The notes beneath the pieces were generated by a model. That model was not told the DNA's origin and made no database searches. It worked only from the letters and a program-made list of their open reading frames with translations. 64,000 bases of DNA from assembly GCF_029784155.1 (NCBI RefSeq), contig NC_073692.1, positions 425,735,324 through 425,799,323 of the forward strand, written 5' to 3'. Every line of letters starts with the position of its first letter. Positions within the stretch are counted from its first letter, which is position 1. The stretch is from Uranotaenia lowii. Taxonomy: Eukaryota; Arthropoda; Insecta; Diptera; Culicidae. Shown piece by piece: positions 23,660 through 37,274 of this stretch. Both the position numbers and the translations under genes were made by a program.

Positions 23660-25221
23660 CCCTACGCTAATACAATAGAACCTAGCTTGAGTAGAGGTAG
23701 TGTTCGCAAAGGCTTATTTTACTCTTTACTCTCTGATTTACTTAATCCTAATATGGAAATGAACGACATAAACGAACAAACCATGTGAATTTTTGATGAA
23801 AAATTGGTATGAGATTATTGATTCGTTGTGTTGCTTCGGTAATCCTCGTGCTTTTCAATGATCCATAAGTGAACTTTTTGATTCCATATTGCACCCGTTT
23901 CGAACATCTGCGGACCATGAGAGCTACATTTATTTAGTTGGAATCACAAGCTTTGAAAATAAAAGAGTTCCTATAAATCCCGATTAAACAAACCTGCTAT
24001 TTATCCAAGAATTTTCACTTATCCCCTAAACAAGTTCAATAAAATCTTAAGTGAACCTCCATCACTTAGTTGAAAGGTCTTTCAAATAAAATCGATTCAA
24101 ACAATGTTAAATTATCAACGGAAAAGATCGTCCAACGAACTTTCTGAAGTCGTTGCCACAACATTTCTCACCACAGAGCCACACTAATGTCGAATTGTAC
24201 CCGAAGAGCTGCGCAAGAAAGGGTAGAAAACAATGTTTCTTTTGAAAAGCACAAATCAGCATATTTACCCGAATTGAATAAATACAATTAAGTGTCACAC
24301 GCAACTGTTTGATGTTGCGACTGACTGTAGTGAAGTTTAATCGTTTGAAGTGTTAACATATTCGAGCCGTCCGATTCGTTATTGATCGTTTTCGAATGGA
24401 TCTTGGATCTTCATCGGTGCATAGCAATGGATTTTTCAACTGACTCGGAATCGAAAGATAAGATTTAAGTTAAAAAAAATAAAAGGGAGAAAGTGGAAAT
24501 CTTGTTATGGCGCAGTGATAATTTTCATGAACACTGTAATATCGTTTTAAAACTTTAACCAGCAAATTTATTTCGGTCTTTTTTTTTATTGTGAAATTCA
24601 TTGTTCACACCGAATCGAATATGATGTTGACTTAAGATGTTTTCGTGAAACATCTTACTTTCCACAAAATTTTGACTTAGAACAATGTTGTTTGAAGCAA
24701 ATTTATATTTTCTTTTATCGCTGGTGTTGAAAAAGAGTAGCTATTTGAATAATTTGGCTTTTTCTCCAATGAACCATTTTTTTTTCTGAACAGTGTTTTT
24801 TTTTATGTTTCCGTCGAAGAAACAAAAGTAATTTAGCGACAGCAATGGAAACCATAATACAAGGGAGCTTACTTCCACCTGTAAGGTGGATAGCGTTTGC
24901 AAAAACAAAAAAAAACCGCGCTCAATAGTAATGACTAAGGTCATTTTATAATATCAATCTCGCTACTGGAGGAGGCTCATTCAGCCATCATTGATAGGGG
25001 CTTAGTATTTTGAATTGAAACCGTTCTTATCAGTGACGAAACGAACGGACGGATGAACGATAGGGAATCAGAATTGAAAATGTAAGCAATGATGGTTTCT
25101 TGCTCTGTCCAACAAGTGTTCTGCACCATGACTTGTAGTTGCTTTTTGGAAATCGAAGTGATTCGAGTTGTATTGGGGTTTTATGTAATCGATTTTCGTG
25201 ATTTTTTAACACGAATGCGCA
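23660..25221. other. Intergenic DNA upstream of gene C, nothing recognised
   Basis: AT-rich. No missing C-terminal exon of gene B was found here. An initiator-like TATCAGTGACG at 25029-25039 lies about 190 bp before the gene C start codon. Confidence 0.35.
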
Positions 25222-26126
25222 ATGGCGCCTTCAACAAATTTTTGGAAAACACAACAGAAAGAAAGTGATCGTACATTGGGTTTGGAAACCGAGGAAGAGT
25301 GCCGAAAACGATGGATCTCAATACGTATCATCTACTTCAACGGTTTTTTGGTTTATTTGGCATTTTCCATTATTGGAACCAGCGTTTGGCCTTATCTGAA
25401 TTCAGTGAGTATTGCAGGTCGTATTGGCTGAAAATTTCAAGCATTGACAAATTTGAACTTACATAGGTTGATCCGGATGCTGGGAAAGTATTTCTCACTT
25501 ATGTATTCGCCATTCCATCGCTAATGCAACTGGTGTGCAGCCCTCTGTTTGGCTGGTGGAACAACAAGTTGTCGTCCATAAGAATGCCAATGGCCTTGTT
25601 TTTGATACTGTTCATAATTGGACAGATAATGTATTCTACTGTCGAAGAATTTCCGGTGCACCGGAAATATGTGATGTTAACAGCTCGTGCTTTGGTAGGA
25701 ATTTCGTCGGTTTGCTGCACGATTTATCGGGCATATGTCTCATCGGCCACTACAGTTGCCGAGCGTACCATGACCATGTCCATACTTTCACTGGCTCAAA
25801 CTCTTGGAATTTTGGCTGGATCCGTGTTCCAATCTCTGTTTGCCATATTCGGCGAGGAAGGATACAGAGTCCTGGGTCTGTTCCGGCTTAACATGTACAC
25901 CGCAAGTGGCTGGTTCTGCGCAGTTTTGGGAGTCGTTAATTTAGTACTGATGCTGCCCTCGATATTCCAAGATCAGCTGATAGCGGTGAAGGAAGCAATG
26001 AAGGGCTTAGGAGTGACCGATAAAAAGGATGTCTACAAGACACTGGAGTTGCAGCATTTGGCGATCTTATTGATGTTGGTAGCTTTCGCCCTTTTGATGT
26101 TCGTTTATTCTGGCTATCAAACGTGA
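25222..26126 (+). CDS. Gene C: MFSD8 paralogue with only the N-terminal two exons
   Basis: Exon 1 (25222-25404) and exon 2 (25467-26122) have exactly the lengths of gene B (61 codons and 656 bp). The protein carries KRWISIRIIYFNGFLVYLAF, motif A as GWWNNKLSSIRMPM, and RAYVSSATTVAERT, covering helices 1-7. The donor CAAAC|GTGAGT keeps the gene A phase. If it is not used, the frame stops at TGA (26124-26126) after 280 aa. No exon 3 or 4 is seen before the satellite and assembly gap. In the second copy, where the satellite is read through, none is seen before gene D either. The frame here is open, unlike its duplicate C'. Confidence 0.7.
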
Positions 26127-26883
26127 GTACTGCCAATTGATTTCTTTTAGTAGCATAGAAATTGAATTTCAAATTCTAATCTTATCTGAAAGATAATTCT
26201 TGAGCATGTGGTTAACTATATGTCTGTGGTTAAAACACAAATTAAAATAATATCTTGTAGAAGAGATTTGGAACATTTTTAAGTTTCATCGTTCCAAAAT
26301 TGAATAAGTAAAAGTCGTCCTAATTTTGCCTTTCCAAAGAAAGTAAAAAAACCCACAAATAATGTTACCTTCGTTTTTTTTATTGACGAGCCACTTGAAA
26401 TCGCTTGCATTGTAAGAAACTAGATAAACATTCAGGTGAGGTACGGTGTAACAGAATGAAGTCTCTTCGTCGTGCTCTGTTTGGTATTTGTGGCCTTTTT
26501 TTTAATTCAAGTCACTTGTCACGCTTTTGATAGGCTTCTTCCTCCTCTTTTTGATGAGTTTGATATTATTATAGCGCAATTTCCAGATACGCTCTCAATC
26601 ATGATAATTTCAATAGAAAACAGATGAGTTGATAAAGACATCCGGACGTGTCGCCAATGACAAATCTGCACGTTTTAAGGTAATGTGTAGCAGATGGGAT
26701 AACGTTTTAAGGTAATCTGCAGCGATATCATTTTGGTTTCCGAGCACCCTAGTAAAAGTAAAATTTAAATCTTTTTTGGTTACTCAAAACAAATGGTTGA
26801 GAGCTTGAAATTGAAATAATTTGATTCAAAATTCGCATGGAATCAAATGAAAACCAATCACGAATACCACAAAAATAACAACA
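26127..26883. other. Gene C 3' flank, nothing recognised
   Basis: AT-rich non-coding DNA between gene C exon 2 and the satellite. A weak polyadenylation variant ATTAAA is at 26241-26246. Confidence 0.35.
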
Positions 26884-28474
26884 ATGACAAAAATGACAAA
26901 AATGACAAAAATGACAAAAATGACAAAAATGACAAAAATGACAAAAATGACAAAAATAATGACAAATATGACAAAAATGACAAAAATGACAAAAATGACA
27001 AAAATGACAAAAATGACAAAAAAAATGACAAATATGACAAAAATGACAAAAATGACAAAAATGACAAAAATGACAAAAATGACAAAAATGACAAAAATGA
27101 CAAAAATGACAAAAATGACAAAAATGACAAAAATGACAAAAATGACAAAAATGACAAAAATGACAAAAATGACAAAAAATGACAAAAATTACGAAAAATG
27201 ACAAAAATGACAAAAAATGACAAAAATGACAAAAATGACAAAAATGACAAAAATGACAAAAATGACAAAAATGACAAAAATGACAAAAATGACAAAAATG
27301 ACAAAAATGACAAAAATGACAAAAATGACAAAAATGACAAAAATGACAAAAATGACAAAAATGACAAAAATGACAAAAATGACAAAAATGACAAAAATGA
27401 CAAAATGACAAAAATGACAAAAATGACAAAAATGACAAAAAATGACAAAAATGACAAAAATGACAAAAATGACAAAAATGACAAAAATGACAAAAATGAC
27501 AAAAATGACAAAAATGACAAAAATGACAAAAATGACAAAAATGACAAAAATGACAAAAATGACAAAAATGACAAAAATGACAAAAATGACAAAAATGACA
27601 AAAATGACAAAAATGACAAAAATGACAAAAATGACAAAAATGACAAAAATGACAAAAATGACAAAAATGACAAAAATGACAAAAATGACAAAAATGACAA
27701 AATGACAAAAATGACAAAAATGACAAAAATGACAAAAATGACAAAAATGACAAAAATGACAAAAATGACAAAAATGACAAAAATGACAAAAATGACAAAA
27801 ATGACAAAAATGACAAAAATGACAAAAATGACAAAAATGACAAAAATGACAAAAATGACAAAAATGACAAAAATGACAAAAATGACAAAAATGACAAAAA
27901 TGACAAAAATGACAAAAATGACAAAAATGACAAAAATGACAAAAATGACAAAATGAAAGACAAAAATGACAAAAATGACAAAAATGACAAAAATGACAAA
28001 AATGACAAAAATGACAAAATGACAAAAATGACAAAAATGACAAAAATGACAAAATGACAAAAATGACAAAAATGACAAAAATGACAAAAATGACAAAAAT
28101 GACAAAAATGACAAAAATGACAAAAATGACAAAAATGACAAAAATGACAAAAATGACAAAAATGACAAAAATGACAAAAATGACAAAAATGACAAAAATG
28201 ACAAAAATGACAAAAATGACAAAAATGACAAAAATGACAAAAATGACAAAATGACAAAAATGACAAAAATGACAAAAATGACAAAAATGACAAAAATGAC
28301 AGAAATGACAAAAATGACAAAAATGACAAAAATGACAAAAATGACAAAAATGACAAAAATGGCAAAAATGGCAAAAATGACAAAAATGACAAAAATGACA
28401 AAAATGACAAAAATGACAAAAATGACAAAAATGACAAAAATGACAAAAATGACAAAAATGACAAAAATGACAAA
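26884..28474. repeat. TGACAAAAA 9-bp satellite, array 1, truncated by gap
   Basis: About 175 copies of a 9-bp unit TGACAAAAA with scattered variants (TGACAAAA 8-mers, TAACAAAAA, TGGCAAAAA, a GAAAGAC interruption near 27955). Because the period is three codons, several frames stay open (Met-Thr-Lys repeats on plus, Val-Ile-Phe/Ser-Phe-Leu/Cys-His-Phe repeats on minus). These are not genes. The array runs directly into the run of Ns. Confidence 0.95.
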
Positions 28475-28974
28475 NNNNNNNNNNNNNNNNNNNNNNNNNN
28501 NNNNNNNNNNNNNNNNNNNNNNNNNNNNNNNNNNNNNNNNNNNNNNNNNNNNNNNNNNNNNNNNNNNNNNNNNNNNNNNNNNNNNNNNNNNNNNNNNNNN
28601 NNNNNNNNNNNNNNNNNNNNNNNNNNNNNNNNNNNNNNNNNNNNNNNNNNNNNNNNNNNNNNNNNNNNNNNNNNNNNNNNNNNNNNNNNNNNNNNNNNNN
28701 NNNNNNNNNNNNNNNNNNNNNNNNNNNNNNNNNNNNNNNNNNNNNNNNNNNNNNNNNNNNNNNNNNNNNNNNNNNNNNNNNNNNNNNNNNNNNNNNNNNN
28801 NNNNNNNNNNNNNNNNNNNNNNNNNNNNNNNNNNNNNNNNNNNNNNNNNNNNNNNNNNNNNNNNNNNNNNNNNNNNNNNNNNNNNNNNNNNNNNNNNNNN
28901 NNNNNNNNNNNNNNNNNNNNNNNNNNNNNNNNNNNNNNNNNNNNNNNNNNNNNNNNNNNNNNNNNNNNNNNNNN
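28475..28974. other. Assembly gap, 500 N
   Basis: Exactly 500 N, a placeholder length. Left edge is satellite, right edge is inside the second copy of the LTR element, so this is the junction of the two 13.6-kb copies. Confidence 0.99.
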
Positions 28975-29595
28975 GCTTCTAATAGACCCAACCCAACGAT
29001 GTTTCATGACACCGGTCCGATGATCCCTCAGTGGCTTCGGTCCGACGACTTCCCAGTGGCACGACGACCTTCCCCTGACTCCCGACTTGCGGTCTTTCTA
29101 AGGATCCGACCAAACGACCTTCCGTGGCACCTGTCCGACGACCTCCCATGGCTTGTCGACCTCCACCTGGCTTCCCGATTCGATGATCTTCCAGTTGGGT
29201 CCTGGTCCGACAACCTTCCACGGTCTCCGGCTCAACGACCTTCTTATGGCTCTGCATCGAAGATCTTTCTGCCTCGATAACTTCCCAATGGTTTCTGGTT
29301 CGTTGTCCTTCCGGGCTTTGGCTCGTTGTCTTTCTATCGGCGCTGGCACTTCTAGCCACTGTTGATTCCGCTGCTTCTCCATTCCATAGTACTGAGTTCA
29401 TAACCTGTTGTGCAGCACTTGGGTAGTGGAAAGGAGAGATCACTACTTGGGGGTACAAATTGGAATACTTTATTTTCTATCTTAACATCATATTTATAGT
29501 ATAACCATCCCTATGGTTACATATCTAATTGTTTTTTAATTATGTGTATGTTTTTATTTGTCCCATCGATTGCTACGATATTTCAAATCTCAACA
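28975..29595 (-). mobile_element. Miniature copia-like LTR element, copy 2, truncated by gap
   Basis: Matches copy 1 from about 15245 onward, with many substitutions and indels. The right LTR is 29406-29595 (190 bp). The left LTR and part of the interior are missing in the gap. The 68-bp segment that carries the primer-binding site in copy 1 is absent; the interior joins the LTR at the shared word CATAACCTGTTG. It lies at the same position relative to gene A' as copy 1 does to gene A. Confidence 0.7.
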
Positions 29596-29853
29596 GATTC
29601 TTTCCCCAATCGGACCTTGGTCAATAAGAAGTTTATTCATAAACGCTCTTGGCTCGTTTTCAACACCTGTCATCCTCGTTGATGATCTGTAAACACAATC
29701 AACATTATTGTACCATTTGTAGGATTCAAGCTATCAATCTAAACGTTTTTTCAAAGACGATAAAAATCTTTGGCGTTATTCAAAAGTGGGAGGAGGCGAC
29801 AAATTTCAGGCTTTAAAACATACTACAATGATTGTCTTACGCTTTGCAATGAA

Positions 29854-31767
29854 ATGCAGATCATGGAATTCCTCAAGCGCACGTTCATCAAACGACCTTC
29901 ACCCGAGGATCTGGAGGATGGGTTGGAAACTGGCCCTGAGTACACCGCCCGATGGAACTCGATCCGGGTGATCTACTACACGATGTTCCTGATGTCCCTG
30001 GGATTCAGCATCATCCTCACTGGCGTCTGGCCATATTTGGACAAGGTTTGAACATACTTGGATGTTAGCATAGATTTTTTTTAACTGAACCCTTTTTATT
30101 GCAGCTTGATCCTCATGCTGGCAAGGAGTTCATGGGCTGGATCGTGGCCGCTAATCCCGTTGGACAGATGATTTTCAGCCCCCTGGTGGGTTGGTGGAGC
30201 AACAGGCTTGGGTCGATTCGGTTACCACTACTGTGTTCATTAGCGTTGTTCTCGATTGCTAGCGGTATATACTCAACGCTAGAGGTGTTCAGCACTCATC
30301 AAAAGTATTGGATGTTGTATTCGAGATTCCTGATTGGAGTAAGCTCCTCAAACATCGCCGTCTGTCGATCGTATCTATCGGCAGCTACCAAGGTTAAGGA
30401 ACGAACTGGTGCCGTTTCGATGGTGTCTCTGGCACAGACGCTGGGATTTATTGTGGGTCCAGCATTGCAGGGAGTCGTGACGCCCCTTGGAGATCAGGGC
30501 GTTCCTCTGTTCAGAAATAACTTGCATCTGAACATGTACTCGGCAACTGGATGGATCAACGTGTTCATGGGCATCATCAACTTCTGCCTGTTCCTTCCAT
30601 TCATTTTCAAGGAGAAACGGATCGCGGCCAAAGAAGCAATGGTTCTGAAAGGCATGGAATCCGAAAAGGAAACGTGGAAAATTATGAAACCTGACTACGT
30701 TTCTGCCTGGTCGTTGATATTCGCGTTCTTCATATTGGTTTTCAATTTTGTGTTTTTGGAAACGTAAGTTAATTTAGTTTCAATTCCCATTTATATTTTG
30801 AAAAGCTAATTTTTGATTTGTTGAATTTTAGATTAGCCACGCCACTAACAATGGACATGTTTGCTTGGACAAAGGCAGAAGCTCTTTACTACATGGCTTG
30901 GGTGATGGCCGTTGGAGCGATTATTGCCAGTGTTACATTCGTTCTGATAGGACCGTTGTGCAAGAGATTCCCAGAGCACAATGTTTTGCTGTGGGGTGGA
31001 TTCTTCCTCATGGTGCTCGGTCGAGCAGTTTACATTCCAATGGATAGTAATCCTCCAAAGTTGGCATACCCTGATAACGACACAGCGCCAGTTGCTCAGT
31101 TGTATGTTTATGGATCGAACTTTACGGAAGTTTATTCAAATTTGACTCGGATAGATTTCGCCGACAATTCAACGGATGGCCCGAAAATACAATTGGAACA
31201 AATGACACTGGGATGCCCGGTGACTCAAGAATGGTGCAAGACGACAAATGGCATGACGATATCACAATTTTTGATCGGTTACACATTTACCGCCATTGGG
31301 TATCCCATTGGTGTGACCTTAATTACTACGATTTTTTCAAAAATTCTTGGCCCTAGACCTCAGGGAACTTGGATGGGAATCATGACTGGTTCCGGATGCA
31401 TGTCTAGAGCACTGGGTCCTGTATTTCTTTCAACTATATACACCAAGTTAGGGTTGTATTGGACTTTCGGAAGCACAGCTGTTATGATGGCCGCAACCAT
31501 GCTTTGGTTGTGGTTTGTAAGGTAAGGTTTGCCCATTCCTCGTGAGATAAATATTCATCTAACTTTTTTTTTTGTATTTTCAGGGATCGGTTGATTCCTT
31601 TCGAGTACGATAACCCAATGGAGGGCAGAGAACTTTCGACGATGAATCGGAAGTTGGACGCCACCGCAGAGAAAACTGTTGCTAGTCCCGAGGAACTGGA
31701 GAGACTGAATGGAAACGAAAAGTCGACTGCGGAAGAAAAACCTCTAACAATCGAACAAAATCCGTAA
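29854..31767 (+). CDS. Mfsd8: Gene A': second copy of the complete MFSD8-like transporter
   Basis: Exons 29854-30045, 30105-30763, 30832-31521 and 31584-31767 reproduce gene A at a constant offset of 13,612 bp, giving 574 aa. The one amino-acid change noticed is Thr to Met in STAV(T/M)MAATM of exon 3. All splice sites, the motif A loop and the four glycosylation sequons are kept. Upstream of the ATG the sequence differs from copy 1 by roughly 15%. In this copy the frame stays open upstream to 29770, but the ATG shared with copy 1 is preferred. This is either a recent duplicate or the other allele. Confidence 0.85.
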
Positions 31768-32220
31768 AACTTAAGTCTGATATTTTTATTGGCTCAATCG
31801 CTACTTAAGAGTTTTTTTTTATAAATAATATGCCGATACTGTTCAAAGGGTATTGCAATGTTCTAATTGTAGAATGTTTGTTTTTCTCTAAGATGACAAT
31901 TCTTGGCTATGTTTATACGTGTGATTATAGCCCTTTTTTTAACACTTTACATCGTATGTTCAAACGGGAACTGCGGAATTGCTTCCAGTGCAAGATGCTT
32001 ATCAACTTTAGCCATTAGCAGACTCAAGAGCGGCGATCGGTTTCCATACAATCAAAACGCATGCTGTTCATCGAAGGCGTAATCTCGGATGATGGGTTCT
32101 CATTTCTATAATTACTTTCATCGCGTGCAGTTCACTGTAAGGATCGGTTATAAATCAAAATTTAAAAACGTGGTTTTAATTTACGATCAGTTCGGTTGCT
32201 AATTATCAGTGTTTCTCAGT

Positions 32221-33122
32221 ATGGCTCAATGGGTCAAATTTCTGTCGTTGAAACAATCTGAACGAAATCGCGCGTTAGGACTGGAAACCGACGAAGAGTA
32301 TCGTAAAAGATGGATTTCTATCAGGATTATTTACTTCAATGGTTTTCTTATTTACCTGGCCTTTGGAAATATTACAACTAGCGCTTGGCCTTACTTGAAA
32401 TCCGTGAGTTGCTTGGATCTTTATTTATTGAATGGAATCACATAATTGTTGTACTTTTTCAGTTAGATCCAGAAGCCACCAAAACTTTCCTATCGTATGT
32501 TTTTGGAATACCATCCGTGATGCAGCTGGTGTTTGCTCCGGGATTTGGATATTGGAACAACAAACTATCGTCCATTCGAATGCCTATGCTCCTCTTCTTG
32601 GTGATCTACGTGATCGGAAACACACTTTATGCCGTCCTGGAGGAAATACCCGATCATCGAAGGCACTATATGCTTGTTTCACGAGCATTTGTGGGGATTG
32701 CTTTCGTGTGTTGCGCCATTTATCGGGCATACGTTTCGACGGCCACAACAGTAGCAGAACGGACCAAAACCATGTCCTATCTGGCACTTGCACAAGCCAT
32801 CGGATTGCTTGCAGGATCCGTTTTTCAGTCCCTGTTTGCGTTGCTAGGTGAGGAGGGATATCGTGTGGCTGGATTGTTCCAACTTAACATGTACACCGCC
32901 AACGGATGGATCTGCGTTGTTTTGGGTGTCATTAACATCATCCTTATGATGCCTGGCATCTTCGAAGATCAGGCAATCGCCGTTAAGGAAGCTATGAAGG
33001 GTACGGGTATGGCCACCAGCAAGGATGTGTACAAATCGCTTAAACTTCAATATTTGGCAACGTTTTTGATGGTGTTGGCTTTTGGACTCCTAATGTTCGT
33101 CTATTCTGCATATCAAACGTAA
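32221..33122 (+). CDS. Gene B': second copy of gene B
   Basis: Exons 32221-32403 and 32463-33118, same structure as gene B (280 aa if unspliced at the second donor, TAA at 33120-33122). A synonymous difference (CTG to CTA in the NNKLSS codons) was noticed. As in copy 1, no exon 3 or 4 follows. Confidence 0.65.
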
Positions 33123-34150
33123 GTATTTCGGAATTCAATATCACTTGTTATGTAATTCTTAATATACTTTCAAATCGTTGAGTACTGCACATTCACATGA
33201 TAACGCTCACCGCATTTAGTATGCTCCCGTTTCATAAAAGTCTGAGAACAAAGCAATAAAATTTGAAATTGATATGAAGCTCAATGAACCAGTACGAAAG
33301 ATCACTTTCGGTCTTATCGATGCGTCCAAAAAGCACATTGTGTTTAGTTGAAATCTTGGAACATATAGTTCGTTAATGAACAGCGGTTGTCTAGAGGTTA
33401 TGGGCTCAGGAAAATGGTATTATTTTATTAGGTTATCTCTATCTATTGGACTCAATTTGGCAGAGTCCAAGTAAGATTGGCTCTCCACGTGCATCAGTTT
33501 AATTGAATTTTGTTTTCATGGTTTGGAGTTATCTTGATTTTCATCATCATAATTTTTCAGAGACTGTTTTTTGCATTTTGTGTGATGATTGAAAACTATT
33601 CTATGCAAACGTGTACTTTATTTCTTTTAACACGCTTACTTGGAATTTATACATAAATACATTCTGGCATCTATACGGTGAAACGTTGAAAAATATACCT
33701 AGTAGGTTTAATTTTTTTTTTTAAAGATGCCGCTGTTTATGAGATTTGTGTAAAAAATGCTTTCAAATGTTCGTTATGACGATCTTTCACATCTTACATG
33801 ACTCACATGACAATAGTTACAAAAGCATTCAAAGTTCACATTTGGCTGAGTGAATGGTACTCAAGCGAGTTGAAAATATTTTTTTTCGTTGGCCTATATG
33901 TGCGTTTATAAGCCTATCACATATTAAAATCTATTGCCACATCGTTTAAAATACGCATGGTTAAATCAGGCATAAGGTTATTTATGAAACGGGGATCCAT
34001 GACTGATTTAAAGTTCCTTCTAAATTCTAAACTCTAGAAATTCTAAAATGACCTTAAATCGACTCAGTCTAATGTCTTATGTTAAAACGTATCTTTAGGT
34101 GTAATTTCAATGTTTTTTTTCATGTTTTTTGATTCATAGATCTGAAAAAG

Positions 34151-35098
34151 TAGGGGAGAGTGGGGTATCATGGGCCACTTTTTTTCTTTCTTTCATAACT
34201 GCTTTATTAGAAAAGATAAAATGAAAAAAATAATGGAAAGGTTTCCTACATTTTTGAGGTATCATTAGGCATTTTTTGTTATTTTTTAAATACATTAATT
34301 TTCCGAGTTTTGACTGTTTTAAAAAAAGTATTTTTTTTTATTTTGAAAAAAATGTGGGGAAACGTGGGCCACCAAATCCAAATTGACTAGATAACGTTCA
34401 AAGTTTATGAGTTGACCCAAAACTGAAATTTCATTATTCATTTAGTTATTTTAAAGCGATTTCAGATGGGGAAACTAAAAAGAGAGTTGTGTATGATCGA
34501 ATAGATTCCAAAACCTGGCTCGCGAATGTTTCGGCAAAATTCCATATATAGGATTTTTGTTCGTCTCAATCGCATTAGAAAAGATGGACAAAACATTTTT
34601 CATAATTCTTCATTTTGCATAAGAATACTTTACAAATAGTAATAACGTATTTTAAGTTCAGAACGTGTATAAAAACCCCAAAATATAGGTGGCCCAAGAT
34701 ACCCCACAAAATGTGGCCCACGATTCCCCACAAGCAATGATTTGGATATTGGCTGCGTTTGTGTGACCTATTTATGTTTCATCGAAAATTCCTTTTCCAT
34801 GTGAAAGTACATGACAAAACCAAGATCATAAGCGTATGTGCATATTTTTGTTATGTAGTTGAGGTCTTGCACGGATGCATTTTTGCAGGTGCTTGTTTAA
34901 TTATGTAAGTAATTTTTTCTAGGCTAGTTTCATAAAAGAAGCATATGATACGTACATAAGTCAACAACATATAGAAAAACATGCTTAGGCAAAGCGACGA
35001 CGATGACAGTGGGATTGGGATTTTTATCTCAACACACAGCTGAGATATTTGAAGTGGCCCACGTTTCCCCATGGCCCACGTTACCCCACTCTCCCCTA
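34151..35098. mobile_element. TAGGGGAGAGTGGGG MITE, duplicate copy
   Basis: Duplicate of 20538-21486 with only single-base and homopolymer-length differences. It was carried along in the large duplication rather than inserted independently. Confidence 0.75.
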
Positions 35099-35439
35099 CT
35101 ATTTTAGGAACCGAAATTTCTTAGCAAACATTTTTGTAGCTATATTTCGCCACAAACTTTGTTATATGTTTCATATACATTGTAGAATCATCGCATAAAA
35201 CTCGAAAAAACAGCATTTACCCACTAAAGTGGAGGCAATATAAATACATATTTTTGACTTCTGGCTTAATTCGGGTGACGGCTATATTTCCTGGGAGGCT
35301 CCGTCACATCAACAACGTGTGACGCTCTCTTACTCAAGCTAGCCGCTCAGTTAAGCCACACGTTGCAACGCTTGGAGTTCTCCTTCTTTACTTTCTCGCT
35401 CCGAGAATTTCTTTGGGCCTGGCTTGTAAAACTACCAAA

Positions 35440-35760
35440 ATGAGCATGGCGAAGAACGTGTTAAGCGATGAGAATTATACAAATTGGAAGATATTCGACA
35501 CCTTATTCGTACATCCTGAAAGTATGCGAGAGAGCACAAGTTTTGCTCTTGATGCATGCAAACCGTTGCCAGCGAAAAAATATGCGCCTTCTCTCATAGG
35601 ACAATTTTTCCAAATGATCCATATGATTTTTAGCAATTTGATTGCACTGCTTGTCGCAGAGAGAACAACTAGGCTGTTTCGTCACTTGAATCTCGCGCGA
35701 GAGAAAAAATTGGCAAACATGGCGGACTTTCTATCATATCCGATTTATACCGACTTTTAG
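35440..35760 (+). CDS. Hypothetical 106-aa open frame, duplicate, doubtful
   Basis: Copy of the frame at 21828-22148, beginning MSMAKNVLSDENYTNWKIF. Same lack of recognisable domain. Confidence 0.15.
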   Translation: MSMAKNVLSDENYTNWKIFDTLFVHPESMRESTSFALDACKPLPAKKYAPSLIGQFFQMIHMIFSNLIALLVAERTTRLFRHLNLAREKKLANMADFLSYPIYTDF

Positions 35761-36333
35761 TAACGATTTTATGATCGTTTATATAATTTGTAGGAATTGC
35801 GATTCGCATTAACATTGTAATGATTTGAGCTACCATTTTTAATACAATTCTCTATTTGCTGGGTTGTCTGATGACAATAACTTAACCTTCAAAACAAGGG
35901 TTTTACCTTATTTCTAACTTCAACGGTTTCTGAGAAAGTATCTGGTTATCGGTTTCAAAGAAAGTATCTGTTTTTAGGAAAAATATGCAAAATTTTTAAG
36001 AATGCGGGGGCTCCCATAAGGAGGGGGATGGTCCGATTCACCCAAAACTTTGAATTATTCTTATTTACATTACAATAAGTTATCCGAGGGCCAAATCGGA
36101 GAGGGTCGGTGCATTTTAACTGTCACTTGGTATGGGATGATCCATTTCTTGGTCGTGGTGATAAAAAGATGAAACATATTACTTTAAATTTTGTGTATAG
36201 TCCCTTTAGTTCAAAAACACGTTGCAAGAAGTACACTTTATTAGCTTTGGAGAACAGCGTTTCATAGGAAAGGTACTTCACTCGACTGCGGTTTATTGGA
36301 CTATACTTTTATTTTGCTGCTTTTAGTATAAGC

Positions 36334-37274
36334 TTGCCAGATTGACCCGTTTTATCCGGACTTGCCAGGATATTTAAAATAAAATTAGGTAAAAATCCGG
36401 TTCGGCCCGGTTGCCCGGACGTTGTTGCCCGGAAAAAGGATGGACTGTGCCACTTTATTTAGAAAATTTTTTTAGTCATAAATAACAAAAATTGAGGAAA
36501 TATTAAATCATCATTAACGGTTTTTTATGAGGGGCCGTTCAGATACCACGTGGACAGAAAAATGAGTTTTTTGACCCCCTCCTCCCCCTCCGTGGACAAG
36601 CGTGGACATTTGGTAAACCCCTACCCCCCTCCCCGGATGTCCACGTGGACACATTTAAAAAAGTTTTTATTTTAAATACCTATAACTTGACAGTTAGAAA
36701 ACACCACTTTGTGCCTTTTTGTTATAGGAATGGCTGAAATTGTAAAACCGAATAAGAATTTCCTGATATAAATTTTTTTTTAAATTTTAAATTTCTTAAT
36801 TATCATATTTATCACTTGCTTTCAAGTAGCTACTTATTCTTAAACTGGCAAGGTATGCCAGTTTAAGATTTTGATCTAAACAACTTAATATTTATTCACC
36901 TTTAGAAAAAAAAAACTGAAAGTAAATATGTCCACGTGGACATGACTCAAACCCCTACCCCCCTCTCCGTGGACAAGCGTGGACATTTCCATACCCCCCA
37001 CCCCCCTTAAGTTGTCCACGTGGTATGTGGACGGCCCCTGAGCTTTCAATACGATTTGAAATCTGCTGATGTGTTTTAATGAAAAAAAAAAAAATCAATT
37101 GTTGTTCTTCTAGAGTTTTGTTGAATAATTCCTGAGTTTTGACCAAATTTGCTCGGATATTGCATAGATTTTGGATTACATATTTTGCAATGAAATGCCC
37201 GGATTTTGCCAGGTTTTAAGTTAAAACTGCCTAAATTTGTCCGGCTCGGAGCCGTGCGGGAAAAGTTCTGGCAA
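36334..37274. mobile_element. TTGCCAGA-ended element with nested MITE, duplicate copy
   Basis: Duplicate of 22722-23659. The nested GGGGCCGT element is at 36531-37038. Differences are a few substitutions and homopolymer lengths. Confidence 0.5.

Noticed and set aside
26884..28474. CRISPR-like array
   Set aside because: Units are contiguous 9-mers without spacers, in a eukaryotic context; it is simple satellite DNA.
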